NCBI GenBank assembly: GCA_031772625.1
Contig: CM062820.1
Coordinates: forward strand, 312,221,840 to 312,285,839
From: Pinus tabuliformis
Taxonomy: Eukaryota > Streptophyta > Pinopsida > Pinales > Pinaceae
DNA: 64,000 nt
Direction: 5' to 3'
The position numbers were made by a program, and so were the translations under genes. Shown here one piece after another: positions 24,281-35,793 of the stretch. How positions within the stretch are numbered: the first letter of the stretch is position 1; every line of letters starts with the position of its first letter. The notes beneath the pieces are model-generated. The model was not told the origin of the DNA, ran no database searches, and saw nothing but the letters and a program-made list of their open reading frames with translations.

Positions 24281-24681
24281 TTTATTTAAGGGACTGGTCC
24301 CTCTCTAGAATAATTTTTTTCCCTTAGATATAATTTTTAACTATTTATCTTTAACTAACTATTATTAGGAATTATTTTTAGGTACTAATTGAACATAACT
24401 GTTTAATTATTTTTAATATTTTAATTATTTATTAATATTTTTATCATATTATCATTTTTATTTAAAGGACTAGTCCCCCTGGTTAATATTTTTAGTAAAT
24501 AGGACCTAGTCAAAAGTAGTTGTTGTCTTTTTAGCCGTTGGAGGCTTTGCTCTGTCTATTTAACCTGCTAAGCTGGATATGTTTCTTCAACTTGTCCTGA
24601 CGATGAACCACACTGGTTGGTTCGAAACGCGTCGACAAATGATGTCTCATGTGATCTTCGCCGAAAAATCCTTTGTAAACT
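24281..24681 (+). repeat. Right inverted arm of the PLE
   Basis: Partner of 22922-23340. It ends 'aatcctttgtaaact' directly at the right target duplication (24682-24694). It carries the plus-strand hammerhead-like fold at 24592-24638. Confidence 0.85.
24592..24638 (+). ncRNA. Hammerhead-ribozyme-like motif, right arm
   Basis: Stem I TTGTC (24592-24596) pairs with GACAA (24634-24638). The core is CTGACGA (24597-24603); the C at the variable seventh position is allowed. Stem II is GAACC (24605-24609) with GGTTC (24619-24623). GAAA is at 24624-24627, and the predicted cut follows GTC (24631-24633). An unpaired T at 24604 is the one departure from the standard fold. It differs from the left-arm copy by a single core base. 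Confidence 0.65.
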
Positions 24682-24694
24682 ATATTTGTGTATA
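24682..24694. repeat. Right target-site duplication of the PLE (13 bp)
   Basis: Perfect copy of 22877-22889. Confidence 0.85.
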
Positions 24695-25969
24695 CTTATG
24701 TAATAGATGACAATTATTCGTAGTGTGTTTTCCTTTGATCTGACAGATCGTGCACCATAATGCAGGCCCCATGCTTGGTCCTTCTTGTGCCTCAGGTATT
24801 AATGGCATTGGCCCTCCTCCCACCAAGTAATTCATGAAGACTGGACAATGGTGCTTGTCATGCCCTTGGCCCTTGCATTTTATGCACCATACCTCCTCGC
24901 GCGCTTCTGCGCGAGTTGTCCTGTCTTGTTTCAAACTCTGCATTTCCAGACACAAATTTTGTAGTTGCACATGGATTTGTTGGACTCCCATACTAGGATC
25001 TTGTATTGGGGTCTCATGTAGTCTCATTGCAATCTCCAAAGCTTCGGCGTAGGTGGATAACTTCTGCTGTGACAACACCATTCTTAGATGTGGTGTTAGT
25101 GATGCTACAAACCATGTGAGGTGTTTCCCATTTGTCAAGGTCACATTGGCCTCATGAATCATACTCTTTAGTCTCTGGTCCAGATCCCATGGGTTCTCGC
25201 CTAGAAGCATCATGATATCCTTAAACCCGATAATCGATATTGTCTCCAACTTTGGCTTGCTAAATTCCCTGTTCAGTGCAGCCTGGATATCTATGATCCC
25301 CGTGTTCGGATGGTCATTACAATGCTTAATGTACCATGTCAGTGCGTGATCCTGCAATGCACTCACCAACATTGCTTTCTTTATATTGTCATCCACGACT
25401 CCTTGTGCTTCCCATATGGCCCTTACCACGAACCAAAATTGGTTCGGATCTTCATTCCCTACTCCCCTGAATACCAACAATTTTATTCACATAACCCGCT
25501 TTTCACACAATAACATCTTAATCCAAGTGTTTAGAGATTTAATGTACCTACCTTTCGGTACTTTGAGGAAGCATTGTTCCGCCTCATTGTAGCTGACTGT
25601 TGTGTCTACCGCGAACTCGATGATAAACCTTCCTAAAATTTGATCGAGCCAATGGTCCACAGCGTGCACGATCTTATTTTCTGATGCTTCTAGTCTGCAC
25701 ACTAATTCTGGAGTCAACAGAATTGGTTTGTCAAGCCAACACCTTCCCTAACTGTCTACTAGCTTCGCGATCCACTCATACAACTCAGAGGGAAAGGATG
25801 CAAGGAAAATTTCATGGATTTTGGTATATAAGTAGCGCTCCAACCACTATTCCTTTAATACTGGCGGGTTCATGTTTTCCTGCATTGCGAACTCGTGAAA
25901 CTTTCTGTCTAAGCACCCTTCAATTTCTTTCTTCATTGGATTCTAATGACATGACATTAAACATCCCTT
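24695..25969 (-). pseudogene. Gag N-terminal part of element B (right of PLE)
   Basis: Minus 25480-24680 (266 codons) carries the capsid domain 'GVGNEDPNQFWFVVRAIWEA', 'KKAMLVSALQDHALTWYIK', 'RLKSMIHEANVTLTNGKHL', and the knuckles 'CIKCKGQGHDKHHCP' and 'CTICQIKGKHTTNNC'. Upstream the reading continues through 25717-25487 and, with two stops, to about 25945 ('NPMKKEIEGCLDRKFHEF', 'FLASFPSELYEWIAKLV'). Gag would build the particle and package RNA. It is cut on the right at 25970, where copia sequence of element C begins, so the gag start, leader and primer site of B are missing. Confidence 0.75.
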
Positions 25970-25970
25970 A

Positions 25971-26550
25971 TGCAGAGACCTCCAATAGGGGGAAATTTCG
26001 AGCCAGGTGGGCAGAGGGATCACATGCATCCATACCTCCAAGTAGGAGGTGGGGCGATGTGGAGTGATTGTCTTAAGAAGGCTGGAATAGGGGTAGGATC
26101 CTTGAGGTACCCAACCTCTTTGATTCAACTTTGCTACAGGAGCCCCAACGAGGAGTAACAAGACTGGCTGAATGGGTAGAGGAAAATGTGGATGGAGAAG
26201 CAGAGAGAGCTATAGTGCAGGAGTCCTAGAAATGTGTAGAGCTAGCAAGGTGCAACAATGCGAGAGGCACAGGAGTGTTTCACCAGTGTAGGATGGAACA
26301 GAGAGGTGTGCAATGGTGCGAGATGCATTAAGTGTTGTAGCAGATCAGAGGTCAGAGAGGGAGAACTTGTCAGTAGCAGGTAGAGCTTCAGCATCAAAGT
26401 ATGTTTCTAACCCAACAAAGAGATTAGTGGGGAGTCTTTTTTGTTTCTAGAGTTGTTGGAGCAAACACACTTAGTAGAAGTGTTGCATGCTGAACATTCC
26501 AAAGGTACAGGATCGGATTCGAGTTGAATTCCTTTTTTTTTGAGAGGGAG
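25971..26550 (+). repeat. Duplicated 3' internal segment of copia element C (left copy)
   Basis: Homologous to 36973-37494, which lies inside C just upstream of its 3' LTR. Here it sits upstream of the 5' LTR, where no internal sequence is expected. It ends with 'tttttttttgagagggagta', the polypurine tract. Either C is a tandem or circle-derived insertion, or the true repeat unit is longer than the LTR called here. Confidence 0.6.
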
Positions 26551-27621
26551 TATTGAAAATAGAAACAAGAAATGCTAAAAATAGAAGTGATAAAAATAGC
26601 ACTTCTATAAATAGCAGTTTGGGTACCAGTGTTGGATTGAGCAACAGGGAATGAAAAATCGAAGTGCTAAAATTAACATTGCTATTTTTAGCAGTTCGAG
26701 ATGGATTCCAATTTTAGTCAAACCCTAAACTAAAATAGTGAAGTAAAATTCGAATTTGAACTTAACAGCTATTTGAAAATAAATTAATTAATTCATCATG
26801 AGTTAACTAGTTGTGAAAAATCAAACATGAAGTCTATGTGAGGACATGCAACAGTTTCTCCATTAATTGAGGAATTTATCCATCAGTTAAAAAGATAAGG
26901 ATGAGTTCTAATTTGAGTAGTAATTAGTTGGCTTAGTTAACTGAGTCAAGTCCAGTTAGATTGATTTAAACAATTTGTTTAAATTAATGTGAGTTCAGTT
27001 AGTTAATGCATGCTTGCATATAACTGCTGCACTTTAGATAACTGAATATTCTCTCATGAATAACTCATGCATGTCAGTTCAGACAGAGACCTAGTTGAGA
27101 TCAGAGGAGGGACAGTGTACTATTAGTTGGATGGATTTTTCCTATAAAGGAAACTCATCCATGTTGAAGGATTTATCTCCTTCAGGATTGTGCAGTTAGA
27201 TCAGAGGTTAGTAGTGTGAGAAGAGGCCAATTCACACAAGTGGTTGCACTGGACCCCAAGGAAAATTGTGCAAAGAAATAGGAGGCTTGGAGGGCAGAGG
27301 AGAAGGTTTGAGAGAGGCCTTTGACTGTCTATGAGCAGCAGAGGGATTGCAGAGAGAACATGATAGCTTGTGAGTTGATTCTTTTTGTAATCCAGACAAT
27401 ATTTCCACTTGTATGATAATACAGAGTTGGGGTTTTAGGCTGAGACTTTCCCTGGGTTATTTCTTCTGTGTTATGTGTGATTGATTTATCATTCTCAGTT
27501 ATATGTGTTCTCTTGATCCTGCTCAATTCGATTAAGCTTCCACAAAGTGTTGTAGAAGTAGATCTTGTATTGTGTTTTAGTATATTGCATAATCTTTTGA
27601 TCTACAATGGGAATTTATACA
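26551..27621 (+). repeat. 5' LTR of copia element C (about 1071 bp)
   Basis: It begins TATTGAAAATAG (TGTTGAAAATAG in the partner at 37495) and ends TTATACA, directly before a Met-type primer site. A TATA-like 'cctataaaggaa' occurs at about 27141. Divergence from 37495-38561 is clearly higher than for the LTR pairs of D or E, so C is older. Confidence 0.75.
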
Positions 27622-27633
27622 TGGTATCAGAGC
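27622..27633 (+). other. Primer-binding site of element C (Met-tRNA type)
   Basis: TGGTATCAGAGC directly after the LTR. It is the usual primer site of plant copia elements and sets the plus orientation. Confidence 0.9.
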
Positions 27634-27733
27634 AAAGGTGATTAAGGAGTAGAATAATATACAAGAAGGAGAAGTTCAAAGTTTGGTTCTGAATTTATAG
27701 ATATCGAGTTCTTATCAAATCTTTATTTCACCT

Positions 27734-28546
27734 ATGGCATTCAGTGGTTTAAGACTCAAGTATGCCCTTGATGGCAGCTTGAATTATATAGCTTGGAACG
27801 ATCACATGGAGGCAATATTAGGGGATAACGGTCTAAAGAAATTCATTGATCAAGAAGTCCCCAAGCCGACTGATGCTACTGAATTGGCGGAATGGAGGAA
27901 ATGTGTGGCTAGAGCAAGGAGGATTCTTTTGGAGGGAGTTTGAGACCACATAGTCTCGAGTCTCCATGGGAAGGAAACACCATTTTCAATGTGGAAAACA
28001 TTGAAAGATCTATATCAGAATAGCAGTGATCAGAGGAAGCTGGTGCTGAAGGACAAGCTTCGGAAGATCAAGTGTGAAAAGGCCGACACGATCTCTACGT
28101 ATCTGAACAAGCTCACCACATGCAGGGATGAGCTTGGAACTATAGGGATTGCGACAGTTGATGATGACATGGTGAGTCTTGCACTCGTTGGTCTTCCTAA
28201 GAGCTGGCATAACTACCAGGACTCGGTTAATGGAAGAGAGAAACTGCCAAATTGGGAACAACTTTGGTCGGATTTGATGCAGGAGGAGATAAGAAGAAGC
28301 ACCAGAGATGGTTCTTCATCCATGGAGGATGAAGAAAACTATGCCTTAGCAAGTAGGGTGAAGAAGGGGAAGGAGAAGGATTCTCTTTCCCAATCCAGCT
28401 CTTCCCAAGGTGGGAAGAAGTTTGAAAAATCAAAAGTACGATGCTTTCGTTGTCATGAGGTGGGCCATTTTGCTACAAATTGTCCACTAAGGAAATCCAA
28501 GAAGGGATCCGTGGAAGGATCAGAAGGTGAGGCACTGGCCTCATAG
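27734..28546 (+). pseudogene. Copia gag (element C)
   Basis: ATG at 27734 gives 'MAFSGLRLKYALDGSLNYIAW'. A TGA at 27941-27943 interrupts after 69 codons, and the same frame continues to 28546. Domains: retrotran-gag type core with 'MWKTLKDLYQNSSDQRKLVL' (after the stop) and 'YLNKLTTCRDELGTIG', then a Ser/Lys-rich linker and a single knuckle 'CFRCHEVGHFATNC' (CX2CX4HX4C), and a natural TAG end after 'EGEALAS'. Only one stop breaks it. Gag would form the particle for C and perhaps related elements. The reading matches plant copia gag in order and size (about 270 codons). Confidence 0.85.
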
Positions 28547-28552
28547 TTCAAA

Positions 28553-29019
28553 TTGGAATTCACACTATTCATATGCATGGTTTCATCCATGGTGGGAAGT
28601 GGTCAGTTTCTTGAAAGTGGAGCTTCTTTCCACATGACCAGCGACAAGAGTTTGTTCAGTACTTTGGAGGAGAAAGATATCCAGATACTCATAGCAATGG
28701 GTAATGATGAAAAGTATAGTGTCTCAGGTGTGGGCACGGTTGTTTTTTAGAGGGAGCATGGAGCTCGCATTACCTTGACTGATGTCAAGTATGTACCAGG
28801 AGTGAAGAGAAATTTGGTGTCGATCGCGATGCTGGAAGACAGAGGCTATGATGTAGTCTTCAGTAAGGGAAAGGTTTTCCTTAGACACATCATCACTAGA
28901 CAGGTGAAGTAGATTGGTTCACGAGTTAAGAACCTGTATGCTCTTGAGGTTCAAGATGCATGCATTGAGGAGAAGGGAAACTTATGGAGACTTGGTGGTT
29001 GAGAGGGAGAGTACATTAC
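28553..29019 (+). pseudogene. Copia protease remnant (element C)
   Basis: The reading begins right after gag and contains 'FLESGASFHMTSDKSLFS', the copia protease loop, but the catalytic Asp of D-S-G-A is Glu here. It continues through stops with 'LTDVKYVPGVKRNLVSIAML', 'GYDVVFSKGKVFL' and 'NLWRLGG'. It should lead into the integrase zinc domain; instead D is inserted at 29019, and beyond D (36840-37494) the sequence does not encode integrase or RT. C therefore encodes only gag and protease. Confidence 0.75.
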
Positions 29020-30060
29020 TATTATCGGGAAAAGTGTCTATTTAGAACTGCTCTATCCCACTAAGGTGTGACAGCTACCTTAGAAACAAACAGAGAAAAC
29101 CACTTTTGTATTCTTCTTTATGAACTATAAACAAAGAGGAATAGGATGAACCAACCTGTGTCTTGCGCTAGTCCTTTGATCCAATCTCTCTCCTCTTTGA
29201 CAGCTTCCAGCTACCTGCTCCCTTACTTGCCCAGCTTCGCCAAGTACTTGTAAGATCACAGAAGAAGGAAACTATACAAAGACATGGGTTTATATTCATA
29301 AATAACTTAGGATCAGATTTAAGTTAACCATACAAATGTAACAAGCATCAATGAAACACAAGCATGGAGAAGAAACTCAAATAGTTTTATTGATATACAA
29401 GAAGATCCAGGAGGAGTTACAACCGATGATTCCTGACCCAGCATCAACCTCCCAGCAAAGAAATCCCTTCTTTAACCCCAACAAAGCATAGATCACCCAA
29501 TTCTCTGATATGTATCTCAAAACCAACAGCAATTCCTTACAATGTGCAAAATTCCAGCCTCTGGATCTCTGGGATGAGGGATCCATATATAGATGTATGC
29601 AAGGATGATGAGTCAGCTCATGATTTGATTAGTGGCTTCTCTCTATCAGTTCTTGCTTCCACTTGGAGACTGAAGGCCTCTTACTCATCCTTGGTCGAAT
29701 TCAGTGAGGCAAGTGTCATTGGAGAAGATTCTGGAAGCTTCCATTGTCTCTCCACCTCGTGGAATGACACTGCCACTTGTCATTTCCCGCTCAACGCACC
29801 CTGGTAGTGCATTTAGGTGCGTTGCAACGCACCTAGCTAGTGGACTTAGGTGCTATGCAATGCACTTGGCTAGTGGAGCAGCTGAAATGATCCTGATTTG
29901 ACTTATTCTGAGCAGTTTCTGGTGGAGAACTTCTGGGAGAAGCTGTAATTTGTTAACCTTGTTCCTTTAGGAGTTAGAACAACTCTTTTAGGGACTTAGG
30001 AGCCCTTGGTTTATGGACATTTCATGCTTAGAGCTGTAAGGCACAAAAATGTCTATAACA
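29020..30060 (-). repeat. 3' LTR of element D (1041 bp)
   Basis: Plus-strand ends are TATTATCGGG (TGTTATCGGG in the partner) and ..CTATAACA. Just inside, the minus strand reads TTTAGGGGGCAAC, the polypurine tract. Confidence 0.85.
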
Positions 30061-32499
30061 GTTGCCCCCTAAAGTATGAGGCCGTTTATTGGGTGAAATG
30101 CTTTATTAGGAGGATCCGAAGTTCTTTCAATGCTGGGAGGAGACCTATAATAAGATACAATACAATACATTATCTTCATACTGTTTTCATGATCTAGCTG
30201 AGGCAGGCATTCCCATGCTCAGCTTTATAAATTCATTTTCATGTACATAGGACAGACAATCGTCTGATGGTAGACTGATGATTCTGATAGAGCCATCATC
30301 CTTTTGGTAGGATGATTATCTGTGCTGCAATGCTGTACATTTCAATGTCTTTATTTTCCTAAATATATATCGCAGCCTGGATGGATGAAACTAGATCTGG
30401 GGTCTTCAATCTCGTCCAATCTTCACTCGAAGTACAAGTCGATCCATGTGAGAAATGTTTTGAAGTCGAACATGGAAAGACATCGCTTGATTACCAGTCA
30501 ATGATGTAAACTGTTAACAAGCGCAAGAGGAATCACCGATAATGATAATGACCCTCAAGGTACTGCAGTACAATTCACGTGGTGTGAATAAAGGACTTGG
30601 TGTTGAACACCACGCAAAATCTTTCGGTCGAAGGTCATTGATGTAAACCTGTCACCGGAAGTGAGAAACTTGCCATTGAGGTATGCAAGCTTCAAAGTAC
30701 TGAATGGGGTGTTCCTAGATCAACTTCCCAGATAATGAGCTGATGTCGACAAGAAGTGATCCGTCATAGGAGGGCCTTAATGAATCCCACATCAATGACA
30801 CGGAATGGAGAAAATGATTTTGATGGAGGTGAAAACGATCTGATGATATATGGTTCAGGGTGGCGGTCATGAAAGAATGGAGTATAATGTATGGTAGTGG
30901 GCGGGACACAGGTGGCCTTTCTGGATGACTTCTCTTGAACATGTCGGCGACACTTATGTGATGGATTGGTAGAATTAACCCCAAATGTGGATGGTATGGT
31001 GAGACCATGGCGATGTGACCGGTGAATGAAACAACCCAGCCCGACTCGGGCACGGAGTGGAAGTGTCATGTTCAAGAGCGACTTGCTACCAATAAAGATT
31101 CTTTGAGTTTTCTTCCCAATTTTTCCCCAGTCATTGCTGACCAGTACCTCTTTATTTTTGTCAAGCTTGAGGAGGATAACATATGCTTGTTCTATAATTT
31201 GCCCTTCGGGAAAACCTATCGCTATGTTTTAATGAGCCTAGCGATAGTGAAACTCGTTCTCGTCTAAAGACAAGTTTGTCGCTATTAATCTTTTTAACGA
31301 GTCTAACGACAAAGATAACTCGGCCCTTTTCATTTTTAGAGAGTCTGAAAAGGTACGTAAAGGTAACTCCAAAATTCATTTTTCGTCATCTAATCCCTTA
31401 AGTCCGAAAAAGTATAAAACAATACAGAAGGGATGAATTTTCGATCGCTTTAACGAGCCGAACAAAACAAGCGCTCGATCTTTTTGTGCAATAATCCCGC
31501 AGGTCCAAAAAGATTAAAATTTAGAGGAGGGATAGCACTTCCCGTCGCTTTAACGAGCTGGAAGGCCAGAACTCGGTAATCTTTTCATATTTTACGAGTC
31601 AGAAAAGAGCTTAAAGAAGACTCGTCTTTTGAGGAACGAGTGATAAAATGAGTAGCAGCTGATTCCAGGTAAGGTTTGGAATTTTCCAATCACGGCAGTG
31701 TCACAAGGATGGCTAGTGAAATCACTCTTCACAGCTGTTCCTCAAAATGGGTAAACAATCAAATGGAGGTGAATGATCGGCCAATGGAAAAGTGGAGGTG
31801 ACGGTGCAAACACGACCAAGGCTTTAATGGCTGAAATGCTACATTCACGGTGTTTATTTACCAGGGGATAGTTCATTTTTTAACGAGCTTAAACGTGGGT
31901 GGAAACATTTGCTCGGTGTGGGTTTATTTTTTAACGAGATTGAACCTTGCGGTAACGCTGCTCGATTAATCCAGTCATATGATAAGAATGTCTCATATAA
32001 AAACGGAAACTTTTCGATTTTTGCCCCACATCCTTTCTTTATGCAAGTTAGGTGACGACTAATCCTACGAGTTTAAAGGGTTAGAGGTCCTAAAAATTTA
32101 AAAAATAAATAGTCGCCCATTGCTTGCACTCCAAAAGGTTTGCATGCCCCCAGGTATAAAACAGAGTTTCAAAGTTACCTCTACTTCATTTCTGCCAAAA
32201 CATTTGTTTTACCGAGAGAGGCCTACCTCTTACAGGTCACCCAAAGATTGTTCTATTTGCAGCGCAAACAAAACACTTCTTCGGCGATGTCTACCGAGAT
32301 AAACAAAGGTGAGTGACGATGCCCGCCAACTCACATAACTTTGACAAGAGAATCTTATTCCAGAATAACCCCTCTTCCAATCACGGACGGGGTATAGACT
32401 AGTCATATTCTCCCGCAGAAACCTACCCTATACCCGAAGTTTTCCTACCGAAGCAGACCAGGATGCATGCCCCCTGGGTTTCAGTCATATCCCTCCGAA
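30061..32499 (-). other. 3' untranslated region of element D, with AACGAG-type short repeats
   Basis: No convincing ORF; the overlapping ORFs at 30715-31075 match nothing. From 31230 to 31980 a motif like TTTAACGAG(C/T)(C/T), often followed some 20 bases later by CTCG, recurs about eight times (31231, 31293, 31449, 31549, 31590, 31879, 31932 and weaker ones). The same motif appears on the other side of the ORF at 34209 and 34254. Confidence 0.5.
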
Positions 32500-34068
32500 T
32501 TACTCGCGCTTATCGGGAGGACGGACCGGAGATTGAGACATTTCTTGCGTGAAAATACCATTTAGGGATGGTATATGACTATTTTCTATGTGTGATCCGG
32601 GAAATGAAAGCTGGTCCATGAGCTTGACCACTCTTCCTTCGTGCGGAAAACACATTACTCTAAAGAGTGAGGATACAATTGCTTCCATGCAATAAATATA
32701 GTCTCGTCCAAGGAGTAGATTGTAATCTAAGGGTCCTTGAACTACCATTACGTTCATGTGAACTATCTTCCTTCTCAATGTTATGGGCACATCGGGAAGG
32801 ATCCCTAAAGGTCGACTGGTTCCTTTATCAAAGCCTGTCAGATTTCTCATCTCAGGCAGAAGCGATGGTGAAGCAAGCGCTTTCCAAGCAGTAGAGGAAA
32901 GGATACTCAAAGAAGCCCCCTCATCTATGATGGTACCAGCCATAACCATTCTATATATTTGAACGATAATTCGGAATGGTATGCTTGCTGGTAAACAGGG
33001 TCTGCCTAGTTGATTCCAGTCGAAGGAGACAACTAGGTTGCTTGGAGGTGGGACCGAATAGACGGCCGGGTACGGCTCTAACAAACTTCCTTCCTGCGGT
33101 AAAGGAATGGGTAAATTGCCCCCATCTTCGTCAGAGTCTGTGTTTATGAAGAGAATTTGGACGGTGTCATCCTTGTTCTCTTCAATGACTGTATCATCTG
33201 AAGATGAAACCTCTGAAGGAAAGACCGGGTCAACTGTCATCTCGACCTTTTGACTTTCGTCTGGTATGGATCCAGATGGTTTATCTTCAATGATAGGCAC
33301 TTCAGCCGACCACCTGAGCGGGCCAGCTGGATTCTCAACTAGTGACGGACTTGGCAAGAGTTTTTTATATCCAGGAGGAAGTCGTAACGGTGAAACCGGA
33401 CGATCATCCAAAACTCTTTTAGCTTCGTCTAAGAAGGGACAATGGTGGACGGCATGATTGCCTTCGCACAGTTTACAAGGAAATCTAGCTTTCCCTTTTT
33501 GTCCTGGGGCTTCACTTTCACTAGTTGACGGTGTGCTTTCAACATGATCATCAGAGGTTGACGACACCGGGTTGTGCAAACGAGGAGACCAGTCTCTTAG
33601 TATCCGGGGGATGCAAGGACAATCTCTGTGAAAGTGGTCTCCTTCGCAAATGACACATGGCGATTTAGGCCTGGTCGGTGCAGTGTGTGGATTTTCGTTA
33701 GACGACACTCGTTTTCCCACATTCGCCTTTGGCTCCTTCTTCTTCTTCTCTTTCTTCTTCTTTTCCTTCTTTTCCTTAGGAACTTGACTTTTGGCTTTGC
33801 CAGCTCCATCAAGCGAAGAGGAAGGAGGAGAGGAAGAATTAGAGGAAGTAGAAGGCTGGTGGGTAACTCTGGACTCATCTAATTGCTGATTCGATTGTTC
33901 AGGAATAGTGGTGTTCTGAACGACAGAGGTTGAGAAGAGCCATACAGGCAAACCAATTGTCAGTCCTGGAAGCGACAATGTGGCCATATGGGGCGCACCA
34001 ACATCTCCCCAAGAGGAGAAGGGACTAGGATTTCAACCAAGGGGAATTCCTTGGTTGGTAGGCTCCAT
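32500..34068 (-). pseudogene. Gag C-terminus and aspartic protease of element D
   Basis: The open part is 33987-32500 (495 codons). An upstream in-frame ATG at 34068-34066 adds 27 codons but is separated by a TGA after 'MEPTNQGIPLG'. Domains: Ser-rich segment, a strongly basic Lys/Glu run (about residues 73-90), two knuckles 'CVICEGDHFHRDCP' and 'CKLCEGNHAVHHCP' (both CX2CX3HX4C, the spacing also seen in element E), an acidic Pro-rich linker, then the protease loop 'GTIIDEGASLSILSSTAWKA' with catalytic Asp kept, and 'DYNLLLGRDYIYCMEAIVSS' as the second protease block. It ends with a normal stop, with no RT after it. The domain order suggests a Tat/Ogre-type relative. Confidence 0.8.
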
Positions 34069-35772
34069 TTTCTCAACCCAAGATCAACGTAGGAAAGGGG
34101 TAATGAATATTCCATTTAAAATAAATTTTAACACGCTTTGACACAACTTGTTTTTTCAGTTTTTAAGAGTCGAGAACAAACAAAAGATGACGCTAGTCTC
34201 CTTCGATTTTTAATGAGCCTGAAGTGACAAGTGCTCAGATGGACCTTTTCCGTTAAAGAGTCTGAAAAGGAACGAAAGGGACTGCTCTGGAGGTCTAGGT
34301 AGAGGGAGTACCAAACCAATCGCAAAACTGCAGAATACTTTTTACGGTACGGCAGTCAATCTTCCCGAATGCTGTGTTCGGTGCATTGCGATCAGTAGGG
34401 CGGCCGACACGGCTTCCTATGGACAAAGGATTTAAGCCTATAGGGGTCTCCCAATATATACTCTACAGTATGTGGGAGCTCAAGTCCGTACTGGCACTTA
34501 TCGTCTCAAAGTGGAGGAATCACCCAACCATCAATGAGGACAACAGTTACCAGGCTTTACGACGCCGGAATACGTCTCTAGCCTAGACCTCTAAATGTTG
34601 TGCGTTAAGTTCCAAAGCGTTGTTAGGTTCATTGAATTTATTTTAAGTTGATCTTTCTTATGAAGTTTGCCTTTTGGGATCACCACGAGATGTAGATGTA
34701 ATTCCTAAAATGAAATCTAAAGATGATAAACAAACTTTTATCTCTTTTCAGCAATGAAAATCCTAGCGACTAGGGGAAAAGAAAGACACAATCTTTTCGC
34801 AAAGAGCAAAGAGCACACTGTAAATGCACTTTCCTAAATCAAGCCAAAAAGACTGTCAATATGCAAATGCACATGCATGTGTTTTGTTTTTCACTTTCTT
34901 AATATTGATGCCTAAAAAGAAAGTTGATGTACAAATCTGAATTTGCTTTCAAGTGACAAACACAAACAAGCTTCTTTTCGAAATAAAAAGGTAGAGATGA
35001 TTACGACACTTTATGATTTTGAAATAAATACTCGTTTCGAAACTAGAAAGTCACAAATTCAAACCAAAGGCAAAAGTAAAAGCATAATCGACTATCAACA
35101 GCAAATAAACTTTATCCTATGATCAAAATCGACACTTGCGACAGATCTAAATCAAAGGACGACAGTATGACTATTATACTTTTGCAATGGAAAACTGTAA
35201 ACGACTCAACAAACACATAAAAACATCTACAGTTGTTTTGTACAACTGAGGCAGAATATCAGTAAGGAAAAGGGGTCTGAAACAGTCATATACTAATCAC
35301 AGGCTACAAAAATCAGAGACAAAACTGAAAGAATGAAGCAAAGAACCTCAGCTGCACAGGGCTGGGCTGATTAGCGCACCTGTTACACAGAGAAACTGCA
35401 TTACAGCACAGGTAGCCCTCTAGGGAAGTGCGTTGAAATGCAGAACCTCTTCACAGAGCCTGCGCTGGGGCAGAAACGAGAATTCTATCCGGGTTTTGGG
35501 TCACGGTTTGCAGTTTAATCTTTGGTTTTTGGCCGAGTAAAAGCAATCAGTAATGCACAATCAGAGGTAGATCTAAGGGGGGTCTAAGAGCTATCACAAG
35601 GGCAATCAGTTAGTCTATGAATCAGCTGTTCAAATCATAAACAGATCCAGTGAATGGATTGAAGCAGCAGATGTCTACTTTGCATTTGTTAATGGCAAAT
35701 GCAGTTCGATTGCTACTTATAAGTTTATGAAATAAACAACAAGAGAAACACAAACAAACTAATTAGACACGA
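34069..35772 (-). other. 5' leader of element D
   Basis: About 1.7 kb between primer site and gag, without an ORF I can support. 34130-34290 carries two of the AACGAG/GAGTCTGAAAAGG-type repeats shared with the 3' region; the phrase 'gagtctgaaaagg' is found at 34259 and 31341. Confidence 0.5.
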
Positions 35773-35790
35773 TCCCCAGTGGAGTCGCCA
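35773..35790 (-). other. Primer-binding site of element D
   Basis: On the minus strand, three bases inside the LTR, the sequence is TGGCGACTCCACTGGGGA. This is the primer site common in Tat/Ogre-type plant elements, usually ascribed to an arginine tRNA. The tRNA assignment is from memory. Confidence 0.75.
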
Positions 35791-35793
35791 TTT

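Larger units (their letters stand above)
22890..24681 (+). mobile_element. Penelope-like retroelement fragment with inverted terminal arms
   Basis: A 1.8-kb insert in the gag of element B, flanked by a perfect 13-bp target duplication. Two arms of about 400 bp are inverted copies (22922-23340 and 24281-24681). Between them lie a GIY-YIG ORF on the plus strand and an AT-rich tail. GIY-YIG domain, inverted terminal repeats, variable-length target duplication and a hammerhead-like fold in each arm are together the signature of Penelope-like elements. No RT is present: the left arm joins the ORF right at the GVY motif, so this is a 5'-truncated copy with an inverted 3' end attached. PLEs called Dryad have been described from conifers. 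It would need a helper to move. Confidence 0.85.

Noticed and set aside
33628..33882. Plus-strand ORF with a hydrophobic Leu run
   Set aside because: It is the antisense of the Lys/Glu run in D's gag.
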